DNA from: an uncultured Spirochaetota bacterium
Lineage (GTDB): Bacteria > Spirochaetota > UBA4802 > UBA5550
Assembly: GCA_937872225.1 (NCBI GenBank)
Contig: CALMRZ010000034.1
Span: 29,896-93,895, forward strand
Reading direction: 5' to 3'
DNA length: 64,000 bases
This document shows, one piece after another, positions 16,608-24,327 of this stretch (the stretch's first letter is position 1; each line of letters starts with the position of its first letter). The notes below the pieces were generated by a model that was given only the letters and a program-made list of their open reading frames with translations, was not told the DNA's origin and did not search any database. The position numbers and the translations under genes were made by a program.

Positions 16608-17149
16608 ACAAGACAGATAACGACACCCGGCTCCTCGAACAGCTCCTGGACAGGTACCGGTTCGCCAGACCCGTACCTGACGATGTCCGGGAGGAAATCC
16701 TTTCCTCGAAAAAGAAGAACCTGGTGCGGGTCCTGAGGACCGTCGGCGCTTTCAGCGCCCTGTACGGCGTGTATATTACAGCATATTTTTTCCTGAAGAA
16801 GCTGGTCGCCGGGATCTCCTTCATTAACATCCTCGTATCGGCCGTGACGGTGACCGCCGTCACCTATGGCGGTTATTACGCCATAACGCAACGCAGCGCC
16901 GGGGATGTCCGGAAAGCATCCCCCGTAAAGAAGGAAGAACGCCGACAGCCGGAAGAAACCCAGAAGTGGGTGGACCGGATAACACTTTACAACGGCAGGA
17001 TTATCGAGGGGGCGATCATCTCCCGGGGCGACCAGTACCGGGTGCGTACCGCCTCCGGCATCGTCCAGATCCCGCGGAGCAAGATAAAGATGGTCCAACC
17101 GCTGAAGACCGGACCGGAACCCGGGGCCGTTGTTCCGGTAACGCAGTAA
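16604..17149 (+). CDS. membrane protein, probable regulator of the adjacent ECF sigma factor
   Basis: This 181-aa protein has a short cytoplasmic N-terminus (residues 1-45), two hydrophobic helices (about 45-62 and 68-90) and a soluble C-terminus. The C-terminal ITLYNGRIIEGAIISRGDQYRVRTASGIVQIPRSKI resembles the small beta-barrel fold (xLxNGxxxxGxI) seen in many spirochaetal envelope proteins. Translational coupling to the sigma gene suggests an anti-sigma role, with the N-terminal part touching the factor. No zinc-binding HxxxCxxC anti-sigma motif is seen, so the mechanism is not clear. Confidence 0.65.
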   Translation: MNKTDNDTRLLEQLLDRYRFARPVPDDVREEILSSKKKNLVRVLRTVGAFSALYGVYITAYFFLKKLVAGISFINILVSAVTVTAVTYGGYYAITQRSAGDVRKASPVKKEERRQPEETQKWVDRITLYNGRIIEGAIISRGDQYRVRTASGIVQIPRSKIKMVQPLKTGPEPGAVVPVTQ

Positions 17150-17170
17150 CAACCTGCGCCGGGTCCCTTG

Positions 17171-17599
17171 TCAGAGAAAATAAAGCTCGTTGTCCCAGAG
17201 GAGCGAAAAGCCCGCTTCCTGGAGGACCTTCTCGGTCTTCTTGATATCCTTGACCTGGAATACGAAAACCGCCTCGTGGCTCCCGCGGATCGTGAAGCCG
17301 TAGGCGTCATCGACATTGATGTCGTTTTTTGACAGCACCGATGCGGCCCTGTGCAGTCCCCCGGGACTGTCGTCGATCCGCACCGCCACGATTTCCTTCA
17401 GGGTCGCGGCGATCCCCTCGTCTTTCAGGGCCTTGCAGCCGTCCACGGGACGGTCCACCAGGATCTTGATGATGCCGTAGTCGCCGGAATCGGCGATGGT
17501 GATGGCCCGCATATTGATGTTGTTTCTGCCCAGGATGCCGGAAATGCGTTCGATCTTCCCCGGCTTGTTTTCCGCAAAAATGGATATCTGCTGCGGCAT
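17171..17599 (-). CDS. tandem ACT-domain protein
   Basis: Two ACT folds fill the 142 residues: ISIFAENKPGKIERISGILGRNNINMRAI (about 5-33) and VAVRIDDSPGGLHRAASVLSKNDINVDDA (about 71-99). ACT domains bind amino acids or related small molecules. The protein stands alone without an enzyme domain. It lies 15 bp downstream of a phenylacetate-CoA ligase gene, and AAGGGGG lies 5 nt before its ATG. This pairing recurs in anaerobes and suggests that it senses the aromatic acid or amino acid processed by the ligase; that role is inferred. Confidence 0.88.
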   Translation of the reverse strand: MPQQISIFAENKPGKIERISGILGRNNINMRAITIADSGDYGIIKILVDRPVDGCKALKDEGIAATLKEIVAVRIDDSPGGLHRAASVLSKNDINVDDAYGFTIRGSHEAVFVFQVKDIKKTEKVLQEAGFSLLWDNELYFL

Positions 17600-17614
17600 G
17601 ATGACCCCCTTATG

Positions 17615-18910
17615 CTATATTTTCCTGTTATCGATGACGCGTACCGCCTTGCCGGTGCTGGGCGGCAGGGAACCCGGCTCCAGGAGCTCGATGCGCGGGT
17701 TAACGGTTATGAGCGCCTTGAGCTCCTCCACGAGCTTTTTCTTGAGCCTGTTCAGACCCTCCATGTCGCCCTGGAACATCTTGGAATAGAGCTCCACCCG
17801 TATATGGAGCCGGTCCAGGTTCTCGTGGCGGTCGAGGACGATCTGGTAGTTGTTTCCCACTTCCGGTATTTTCATAAGGACCGACTCGATCTGCGACGGG
17901 AACACGTTGACGCCGCCCACGATGAGCATATCGTCGGTGCGGCCCTTGATCCGCTCGATGCGGCGGTGCGTCCTTCCGCAGGGGCACTGCTCGGGGATGA
18001 TCCGGGTCAGGTCGCGGGTCCGGTAGCGGATGATGGGCATCGCCTCCCGGTTTATGTGCGTGATGACCAGCTCCCCCGCCTCGCCGTCGGGCAGCCTCTC
18101 GCCGGTATCGGGATTGATGATCTCCATGATGTAGAAGTCCTCCCAGAGGTGCATGCCGTTCTTCAGCTCGCATTCGAAGGCGACGCCGGGCCCGTTCATC
18201 TCCGACAGCCCGTAGGAATTGTACGCCTGCAGGCCCCACTGCTCCTGTATCTTGTTGCGCGTCTCCTCGGAGTACGGCTCCGCACCCAGGTACGCCTTCT
18301 TCACCCCCAGGTCCGGCGTGTACAGGCCCTGTTCCGCCACCACGTCGCCCAGATGGAGGGCGTAGCTGGGGGTGATATGGATCACCGTGGTGCGGAAGTC
18401 CTGCATCAGCTGTATCTGCTTCAGGCTGTTCCCGGACGACGCGGGGATCACCATGCAGCCGAGGCGCTCCGCGCCGTAGTGGAGGCCCAGACCGCCGGTG
18501 AAGAGGCCATACCCCATCATGTTCTGGAACACGTCGTCCCTGGTGGTGCCCGTGGCCATCATGGAGCGGGCGAGGAGGTCCGCCCAGTCGGCTATGTCCT
18601 TCGCGGTGTAGAATATGACCGTGGACTTCCCCGTGGTGCCCGACGATGCGTGGAGGCGTACAATATCGCTCCGGGGGACCGCCACCATGCCGTCCGGGTA
18701 GCTCAGGCGAAGGTCCGCCTTGCTGGTAAAGGGAAGGTCCTTCAGGTGGTCCAGGGACGTGACCTTCTCCACGCTGACATTGTTGTCTTTGAATACTTTT
18801 TTATAAAAGGGAGTGGATGCGGCGCTCCGCAGTGCCGCGGAAAGCTTTTTGAATTGCAGTTGCTCCAGCGCTTTCCGGTCAATCGTTTCAACTTCTTTGT
18901 TCCAGAACAT
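17615..18910 (-). CDS. paaK: phenylacetate-CoA ligase (AMP-forming)
   Basis: The enzyme activates phenylacetate or related aryl acids to CoA thioesters using ATP. The adenylate-forming core motif SSGTTGKSTVIFYT lies near residue 90, YGLSEMNGPGVAFEC near 230, and YRTRDLTRI near 300, with the C-terminal PaaK domain (RTDDMLIVGGVNVFPSQIESVL) after it. ATG at 18910 is chosen because GAGG lies 7 nt upstream; the open frame continues to a TTG at 18922. The length, 431 aa, is typical. The ACT-domain gene follows it directly. A second ligase of the same family lies at 33884. Confidence 0.9.
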   Translation of the reverse strand: MFWNKEVETIDRKALEQLQFKKLSAALRSAASTPFYKKVFKDNNVSVEKVTSLDHLKDLPFTSKADLRLSYPDGMVAVPRSDIVRLHASSGTTGKSTVIFYTAKDIADWADLLARSMMATGTTRDDVFQNMMGYGLFTGGLGLHYGAERLGCMVIPASSGNSLKQIQLMQDFRTTVIHITPSYALHLGDVVAEQGLYTPDLGVKKAYLGAEPYSEETRNKIQEQWGLQAYNSYGLSEMNGPGVAFECELKNGMHLWEDFYIMEIINPDTGERLPDGEAGELVITHINREAMPIIRYRTRDLTRIIPEQCPCGRTHRRIERIKGRTDDMLIVGGVNVFPSQIESVLMKIPEVGNNYQIVLDRHENLDRLHIRVELYSKMFQGDMEGLNRLKKKLVEELKALITVNPRIELLEPGSLPPSTGKAVRVIDNRKI

Positions 18911-19056
18911 ATGATACCTCAACTGTCGCGGGTGCTGTTACATCCCATCCTTTCCCCGTACCGGCTTCTGTCAATGAAATATTTCGGGAAACTTCCGCGT
19001 GGAGCAGGCATGGCTGCATACGCCGCGGCATCATTCAGCCATTGCATGATGGCCCT

Positions 19057-19413
19057 TCACCGCTTCCCCTTCTCCAGCTCGGCGAGGTTTTTCCGCAGCC
19101 AGTCCGAGGATTTGACAAGGGTGCCGTCGCGGAGTCTGATGTAATAGGGTGTGCCGGTCCAGGACGAACCCGATGCGATATGGGTGATAAACTGTTCCGC
19201 TGTCGTTATGGCGGAACCCGCCTTTGACAATTTAAGCTCCAGGTGTTTGCGCGCTTCCGTGGGGGAGTACGCGGAACCGTTCCGGACAAATATCAGTCCG
19301 GACTGTTCAATCCGTCCCAGCAGGGCCTGTATCTTCTCCTGCTCGCTCATTGCCGATGCCCGGGCAACGGAGAGAAGCACCGCCATAACAAGATAGACCG
19401 CCCGTTTGTTCAA
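19057..19413 (-). CDS. DUF5329-family small secreted protein
   Basis: A signal peptide (NKRAVYLVMAVLLSVARASA) is followed by the DUF5329 pattern: IQALLGRIEQSGLIFVRNGSAYSPTEARKHLELK, then TTAEQFITHIASGSSWTGTPYYI. The start codon is TTG, supported by a perfect AAGGAGG 6 nt upstream. The predicted mature protein is about 96 aa and periplasmic. Its role is unknown. It is the third gene of an operon after GCAxxG and GDPD, 11 bp after the GDPD stop. Confidence 0.82.
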   Translation of the reverse strand: MNKRAVYLVMAVLLSVARASAMSEQEKIQALLGRIEQSGLIFVRNGSAYSPTEARKHLELKLSKAGSAITTAEQFITHIASGSSWTGTPYYIRLRDGTLVKSSDWLRKNLAELEKGKR

Positions 19414-19424
19414 GCCCGCCTCCT

Positions 19425-20294
19425 TCAGCGAAGATCGTATTCCGCCATTACCTTTTTCAGCAGATCAATATGGTCCGTGACGATGCCGTCGATGCCCCAC
19501 TCGATGAGGCGCCGCATGTTGTCGGGACGGTTGATGGTCCACGCCAGCACCGGCACGCCGCACCGGTGCGCGTCATTGATGAGGCCCCGGGTGATGATCC
19601 TGGCCCCCCGGGTGGCTCCTCTGCCCATGTACTCGTACTGCCCGCCGCCGATGAATTCCGGCATGAGCATGGCCGCGCCGCCCCGCGCCGGGGCCCTTCT
19701 CCGGAACTTCCTCGTTGCCATAAAGCCCAGGATGTCGTTCCGGGAAAAACTGGTCATGATTCCCCTGAAGTTCTTCCGCACGAAGCGCATGGTCCGGTCA
19801 TGGAAGGAGCCGATGATAACGCGGTGCGCCGCCCCCTTTTCCATGACCAGGGAAACTACCCGCTCCGCCGCGCCGAGGTCCCGGTCCTTGATGTCGATTG
19901 AAAACCTGGCCCCGGGAAAGGTATCCAGCGCCTCCGAAAGGAGGGGGATCCGGTATCCCTTCCCGCGGAATGGATGGCTCAGGCCGCCGTCGAAGGTCGC
20001 GGTGTAGCCGGCGTCCAGGGACCTGATTTCGCCGAGACCCGCCTTCCCCACCGGGCCGGACCCGTTGGTCTTCATCTCGAGCAGTTCGTCATGGATTATG
20101 ACAATGGCGCCGTCCCCGGTCAGGCGCACGTCGGTTTCCAGCATGCACCCGGGAAGGATCTCCTGGGCGCGCCGGAAGGCTTCGATGGTGTTTTCCGGGA
20201 ACTGGCCCGAGGCGCCGCGGTGCGCCGCCGCCGTGAAACCGGAAAAAAACGGCGTCCCTTCGCCGGGATAGCGTCTCTCCGCCAGCGGACCCAT
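19425..20294 (-). CDS. glycerophosphodiester phosphodiesterase (GDPD)
   Basis: The GDPD TIM-barrel signature is clear: AAHRGASGQFPENTIEAF near residue 20, ETDVRLTGDGAIVIIHDE near 55, and SIDIKD near 135. These carry the catalytic His residues and metal-binding Glu/Asp. The enzyme releases glycerol-3-phosphate from deacylated phospholipid head groups. No signal peptide is evident, so it is probably cytoplasmic. It starts 3 bp after the GCAxxG-family stop and is followed by DUF5329. The ATG at 20294 lacks an obvious Shine-Dalgarno sequence, consistent with translational coupling. Confidence 0.9.
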   Translation of the reverse strand: MGPLAERRYPGEGTPFFSGFTAAAHRGASGQFPENTIEAFRRAQEILPGCMLETDVRLTGDGAIVIIHDELLEMKTNGSGPVGKAGLGEIRSLDAGYTATFDGGLSHPFRGKGYRIPLLSEALDTFPGARFSIDIKDRDLGAAERVVSLVMEKGAAHRVIIGSFHDRTMRFVRKNFRGIMTSFSRNDILGFMATRKFRRRAPARGGAAMLMPEFIGGGQYEYMGRGATRGARIITRGLINDAHRCGVPVLAWTINRPDNMRRLIEWGIDGIVTDHIDLLKKVMAEYDLR

Positions 20295-20297
20295 GCC

Positions 20298-20726
20298 TTA
20301 CAGCATCTTCTCCAGGAGTTCACCGGCGAGGCGCACGTAGTCGGCGCAGACGTTGAAGGCGCCCTGCTCCCGCGCCTTCACCAGTCCTTCCTTCGTGGTG
20401 ATGTCGCACCCCAGGAGCTCCCGGCACAGCAGTGAACCTTTCCGCTTCTTGAATTCCCCGAGAAACTCCTGGGCAAGCTCGATGATGCGTTCCCTCCGGT
20501 CACGCTGATCGGTCCCTTCGCCGTGCTTCAGGCCGATGGCCATGACGGCGCCGCTCAACGCGCCGCAGACCTCCTGGACATGGCCGACGCCGCCGCCGAA
20601 GGGGGACGCTATCTTGATGCAGGTTTTCTCGTCAAGTCCCAGGGCCGGGCCGTACGTGGCCAGGACGGATTGCGAGCAGTTCAGGCCGTTCCTGAATCTT
20701 TCTGCCGCCTGTTCAGCTTTACTCAT
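20298..20726 (-). CDS. C_GCAxxG_C_C family protein
   Basis: This 142-aa protein carries the family pattern: FRNGLNCSQSV (Cys about 17), KIASPFGGGVGHVQEVCGALSGAVMAIG (Cys about 54) and LLCRELLGCD (Cys about 99, 105). Members are thought to bind a metal or take part in redox reactions; none has a defined reaction that I can state. It has no signal peptide. It is the first gene of an operon with GDPD and DUF5329, and AAGGAT lies about 9 nt before its ATG. Confidence 0.88.
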   Translation of the reverse strand: MSKAEQAAERFRNGLNCSQSVLATYGPALGLDEKTCIKIASPFGGGVGHVQEVCGALSGAVMAIGLKHGEGTDQRDRRERIIELAQEFLGEFKKRKGSLLCRELLGCDITTKEGLVKAREQGAFNVCADYVRLAGELLEKML

Positions 20727-20833
20727 ATCGGATCATCCTTCACTTTTTTATAGACATCCCAATCCTCAGGGAAAAAGTCAAGCCATATACGCCAGGCGAC
20801 CGGCGCATCACCCAGCGCCAGGCCGGAAGTGTC

Positions 20834-20861
20834 TTGACATTAATCCGCACCATGGTAGCAT
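20834..20861 (+). promoter_or_regulatory. sigma-70-type promoter for the P83/100 gene
   Basis: TTGACA (20834-20839) and TAGCAT (20856-20861) are separated by 16 bp. The predicted start near 20868 leaves a leader of about 70 nt that ends in GGGAGG before the ATG at 20941. Confidence 0.55.
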
Positions 20862-20940
20862 CTCCATTCTCAGCTTGAAATCGGGAGTCGAAATAATCCA
20901 AGGCGCGATCACGACCCATCATCCAATAGGGAGGAATGCC

Positions 20941-22596
20941 ATGAAACGAACCATCCTGCTCATCGCCATAACGTCAACCTGCCTTCAGGCCCTGTTTTTT
21001 GCCGGGAGGGCTGCCGCCCTTGAAGTGGACGTGGACGAAATCCGGACCAAGCGGGTCGAGTTCATCAACTACCGGGGCGACGCGAAAAGGGCCGATCCCG
21101 CCAGCGAGGTGGAGGAGATCGGGAAAAAGCTTTCCCGGGGCGGCGGCGGGAAGGTGCGGTTCCACATGAAATACTCCCTGCTGCGCGCGGCGTCGAAGGA
21201 AGAGCCGCAGAAATATTCGGCGGACATCTTCTACATAGACCGGGACGCAAAGGTGGGACATATAGACAGGGTACGGCGCATTACCACCGCCTATTTCATG
21301 GAGAAGTACGGCTACACCCGCGCCCAGGCCCGGGCGATATCGCTTTTCGTGTCATACTACAACGCGGTGCACCGCGGGGACCTCGGCTATTTCGGGAACA
21401 AGTACAAGTCCGTGGTCATGAAAAACATCAACGGGCGGAACGCCGGCATATCGACAAAATACTGGGAATGGCCCGGCGCAACGGCCATGCTCATCCCCCT
21501 GACCGAGCAGTCGAAGAAGGGAACGCTCGATACCGTGGAGCCGGACCTCCTTTCAGACAGGAAAACCATCGAGGAGATCCGCAAGGAGCGGAAGGCCCTG
21601 CCGGAGAGAAAGGAAATGACGGAGCTGCGGGAGAAGAAGCTTGAGAAGGACAGGAAGGAATTACAAGAGGAAAGGAAGCAGCAGGAACAGGAAAAAAAGA
21701 CCATAGAAAAAAAGAAGGAAGAGGTCAGGAAAAAAGAGGAAGACCTCAAAAAGGAGAAGGAGGAGACAAAGAAAATTGTCGAGCCTGAAAAGCGGAAGGA
21801 AAAAGAGAAAGAGATAGAGAAGAAGGAAAAGAAGATAGAGGAAGAGAAAAAGGATATCCAGAAGAAAGAAGAGAAATCAAAGGAAAAAGAAAAGGAAATA
21901 CAGAAAGAAGAAAAAACAATCCAGAAGCGCGAGGAAAACATCAAGGAGGAGAAAAAGCAGATAGAGAAGGACGAGCTGAAGCGCGACATCGAGAAGGAGC
22001 CGGAAAAGGCGAAGAAAAAGCTCGAGGAGAAGGAGAAAGAGCTGGACAAGCGCGAGGACAAGCTCAGGGACAAGGAGCTCGACAAGAACATCTACGCGGG
22101 CAAGCTCTACTACCTGAAGCTGAAGGAATACCTTGACGGCGGCCACTACAACAACGACCTCTACATGATAAACGCCTCGACGCGGAAGATCATGTTCAAG
22201 TCTCCGGTGGAGAACATATGCGGAAGCCGCTACGACGTTTACTCCGGGGGCATCGTCATCATCACCCACAAGGGGAGCCACACCTCCGGTCACCGCCTCA
22301 CCCTGGTGGACAAGGACACCCTCCAGGCAAAGATCTACGGGGAGGACAACGTGTTCTGGCGCAGCTTCATCGAAATACGGGACGGTTTCATCTACGCCAT
22401 TACCTACGATAACGGGAAGCACCACCTGGGCCGCTTCGACGGCAGTCTCAAGCTCGTGGCCAAATCGAAGGAGGAGCTGAGCGAGAACACCTTCATCAGC
22501 TTCTGGGACAACTACATCTACATCAACCGCCAGGACGGCAGGATCATCGTACTCAACAAGGAGGACCTGGCCTTCATCGATGAGGTGAAGCCGTGA
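20941..22596 (+). CDS. P83/100 family protein (spirochaetal)
   Basis: A signal peptide (MKRTILLIAITSTCLQALFFAGRAAA) is followed by a domain starting EVDVDEIRTKRVEFINYRGD, as in Borrelia P83/100 (PF05262). Residues about 195-380 are an almost uninterrupted Lys/Glu coiled coil (KKEEVRKKEEDLKKEKEE-type repeats). The last 170 residues (KIMFKSPVENICGSRYDVYSGG to the end) are beta-rich with propeller-like strands. ATG at 20941 is chosen for GGGAGG 7 nt upstream and for the signal peptide; the open frame extends further back without coding character. Its function is unknown, and it is a marker for spirochaetes. Confidence 0.9.
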   Translation: MKRTILLIAITSTCLQALFFAGRAAALEVDVDEIRTKRVEFINYRGDAKRADPASEVEEIGKKLSRGGGGKVRFHMKYSLLRAASKEEPQKYSADIFYIDRDAKVGHIDRVRRITTAYFMEKYGYTRAQARAISLFVSYYNAVHRGDLGYFGNKYKSVVMKNINGRNAGISTKYWEWPGATAMLIPLTEQSKKGTLDTVEPDLLSDRKTIEEIRKERKALPERKEMTELREKKLEKDRKELQEERKQQEQEKKTIEKKKEEVRKKEEDLKKEKEETKKIVEPEKRKEKEKEIEKKEKKIEEEKKDIQKKEEKSKEKEKEIQKEEKTIQKREENIKEEKKQIEKDELKRDIEKEPEKAKKKLEEKEKELDKREDKLRDKELDKNIYAGKLYYLKLKEYLDGGHYNNDLYMINASTRKIMFKSPVENICGSRYDVYSGGIVIITHKGSHTSGHRLTLVDKDTLQAKIYGEDNVFWRSFIEIRDGFIYAITYDNGKHHLGRFDGSLKLVAKSKEELSENTFISFWDNYIYINRQDGRIIVLNKEDLAFIDEVKP

Positions 22597-22606
22597 CGGC
22601 AGCAAC

Positions 22607-22634
22607 GCGGAGGCGCGTTGTTGCGCGTCTCCGC
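22607..22634 (+). terminator. GC-rich hairpin after P83/100, no T-tract
   Basis: Eleven-bp arms (22607-22617 and 22624-22634) with one G-T pair and a TTGTTG loop lie 10 bp after the stop. The missing T-run makes intrinsic termination uncertain. It could instead stabilise the 3' end. Confidence 0.45.
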
Positions 22635-22701
22635 CATGAATCATGGCATTGTATTTCCCGACTTCCTCAACCATGAGGGCAGAAAGTCGGAGAATTGAGC
22701 A

Positions 22702-23358
22702 ATGTACTTCAACGGCACCCAGGCAAGCCGCATCAATGATCTCATCGAAAAAATTGAAGAGCGCACCGGCATCGAGCTGGTGGCCGCCGTGGTGGGCAAA
22801 TGCGACAGCTACCCCGAGATCCCCTGGAAGGCCTTTGCCCTTGCCGCGTCCGCAAGCTCCCTGGCCGTGCTGGTCCAGGCCTTCATAGGACACGGCTGCG
22901 CCCTCCTCCGGAACCCGCAGTTCGCCGCCGCCTTTATCCTCGGCGCGGGGGCCATATCCGCGCTCCTCGCTGTTTTCATGCCGGCCTTCGGCCGCCTCTT
23001 CCTGGACCGCGTTCGCGCCGAAACTGAAACAGAGCAGTACGCCCGCGCCTTTTTCCTGGAGCGGGAGCTCTTCCGCACCGCGGGCCGCACCGGCATCCTG
23101 GTCATGGTCGGCCTTTTCGAACGCACGGTGGTCATCCTTCCCGACAGCGGAGTTCACGGCCGCCTTGAACAGGGGAAGCTGCACGGCGTCATAGCCGCGA
23201 TGACGCCGCACCTGAGACGGAAAGACCGCTGCGAGGCCTTCATGCAGGGCCTCGCGGCGCTGGAAGAGGAGCTCCTCCAGGCCGGATTCCGGAACACCAA
23301 GAAAACCGATAACGAGATAGCGGATGGCCTCATCCAGGAGAAGGGGGAAGACCGATGA
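22702..23358 (+). CDS. TPM-domain membrane protein
   Basis: This 218-aa protein has the TPM-like beginning INDLIEKIEERTGIELVAAVVGKCDSYPEIPWKAF. Two membrane helices (about 48-66 and 75-95) follow, then the second half of the domain (RTGILVMVGLFERTVVILPDSGVHGRL). GGAG lies 9 nt before the ATG. TPM proteins of the YgcG/Psb32 type are linked to envelope or photosystem repair in other bacteria; the role here is unknown. It overlaps the next TPM gene by 4 bp (ATGA), so the two are co-translated. Confidence 0.82.
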   Translation: MYFNGTQASRINDLIEKIEERTGIELVAAVVGKCDSYPEIPWKAFALAASASSLAVLVQAFIGHGCALLRNPQFAAAFILGAGAISALLAVFMPAFGRLFLDRVRAETETEQYARAFFLERELFRTAGRTGILVMVGLFERTVVILPDSGVHGRLEQGKLHGVIAAMTPHLRRKDRCEAFMQGLAALEEELLQAGFRNTKKTDNEIADGLIQEKGEDR

Positions 23359-24320
23359 AACATCGACACGCCCGTCAATTGTTACCGGCCCTGTTCCTTG
23401 CCCTGCTGTTTTCCGCGCCGTCCCTGTCCCTCATACCGGTGCCCGCTCTCCGGGGGCGCGTCACGGACGATGCCGGCATCCTGGGCACGGCGACCCGGGA
23501 GCACATCGGCGGCCTCCTCAAGGCGCACGAGGACCGCACCACGAACCAGGTGGCGGTGCTGACCGTCGAGACCCTTGAAGGAGAATCCATCGAGGAATTC
23601 GCCACCCGCGTTTTCGACAGGTGGCGCCTCGGCCGGGAGAAGAAAGACAACGGCGTGCTCATCATCGTCGCCTCGAAGGACCGGCGCATGCGCATCGAGG
23701 TCGGCTACGGCCTGGAGGAAGTCCTCACGGACGCGAAGGCCGGCCGCATCATAGACGCGGTCATGGCGCCGCGCTTCAAGGCCGGCGATTTTGACGGCGG
23801 CGTGACCGCCGGCGTCCTGGCGGTCATCGCCCTGCTGGAAGACGCGGGCGCCGCGCCATCCGAACAGGGCGGCGGTTCCGGCGAAAGTTCCGATGGATTT
23901 TTCAAAGGCCCAGACCTCCCCATCATGCAGCGCATTCTCATCGGATGTTTCATTTTCGGCATCATAGGCCTCTTCACCGTCATCGGCGTGTTCACGCCCC
24001 AGGGTGTCGGATGGTTCCTCTATCTTTTCCTGATTCCCTTTTGGGCCATGTTCCCCATCGTCGTGGTGGGAACAACCGGCGCCTTTATCATGCTCTGCAT
24101 CTACCTGGTTGCCTACCCGGTGGCGCGTATACTGATCAGCCGCAGCGCGTGGTAGAAAAAGGCGCGGAAAGACCTCAAGACGAAGGGTTCGGCCAGCATC
24201 GGCGGGTTCGTCTTTTCCGGCGGTTCATCCTCCGGCGGCTGGAGCTCTTCGGGCAGTTCAGGGGGCTTTTCCGGCGGCGGCGGAAGCTCCGGCGGGGGCG
24301 GCGCCTCCGGGGGATGGTAG
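23355..24320 (+). pseudogene. YgcG-type TPM-domain membrane protein interrupted by an in-frame TAG
   Basis: The first open part (23355-24155, 266 aa) has a signal peptide, the TPM domain (RVTDDAGILGTATREHIGGLL to DGGVTAGVLAVI, residues about 35-160) and three hydrophobic helices. It stops at TAG 24153-24155 after SRSAW. The same frame then continues open to a second TAG (24318-24320) and encodes KKARKDLKTKG followed by a Gly/Ser-rich tail ending GGGGASGGW. That tail is the normal C-terminus of YgcG proteins. The full protein would be 321 codons with one stop inside. Both stops follow Trp (TGG TAG). A nonsense mutation, readthrough or a base error are all possible; the first part may still be functional. 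Confidence 0.8.
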
Positions 24321-24327
24321 GCCCCGG

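Noticed and set aside
17351..19144. 597-residue plus-strand frame opposite the ACT and phenylacetate-CoA ligase genes
   Set aside because: It is a shadow caused by high GC at third positions. The minus-strand genes have clear family motifs and ribosome-binding sites.
20536..20940. N-terminal extension of the P83/100 reading frame
   Set aside because: The extension runs through the antisense of the GCAxxG gene and a promoter. The ATG at 20941 has a signal peptide and a GGGAGG site.
21387..22091. Ser/Phe-rich 234-residue frame on the minus strand
   Set aside because: It is the antisense of the Lys/Glu coiled coil of the P83/100 gene (AAG/GAG read backwards gives CTT/CTC). It has no ribosome-binding site.
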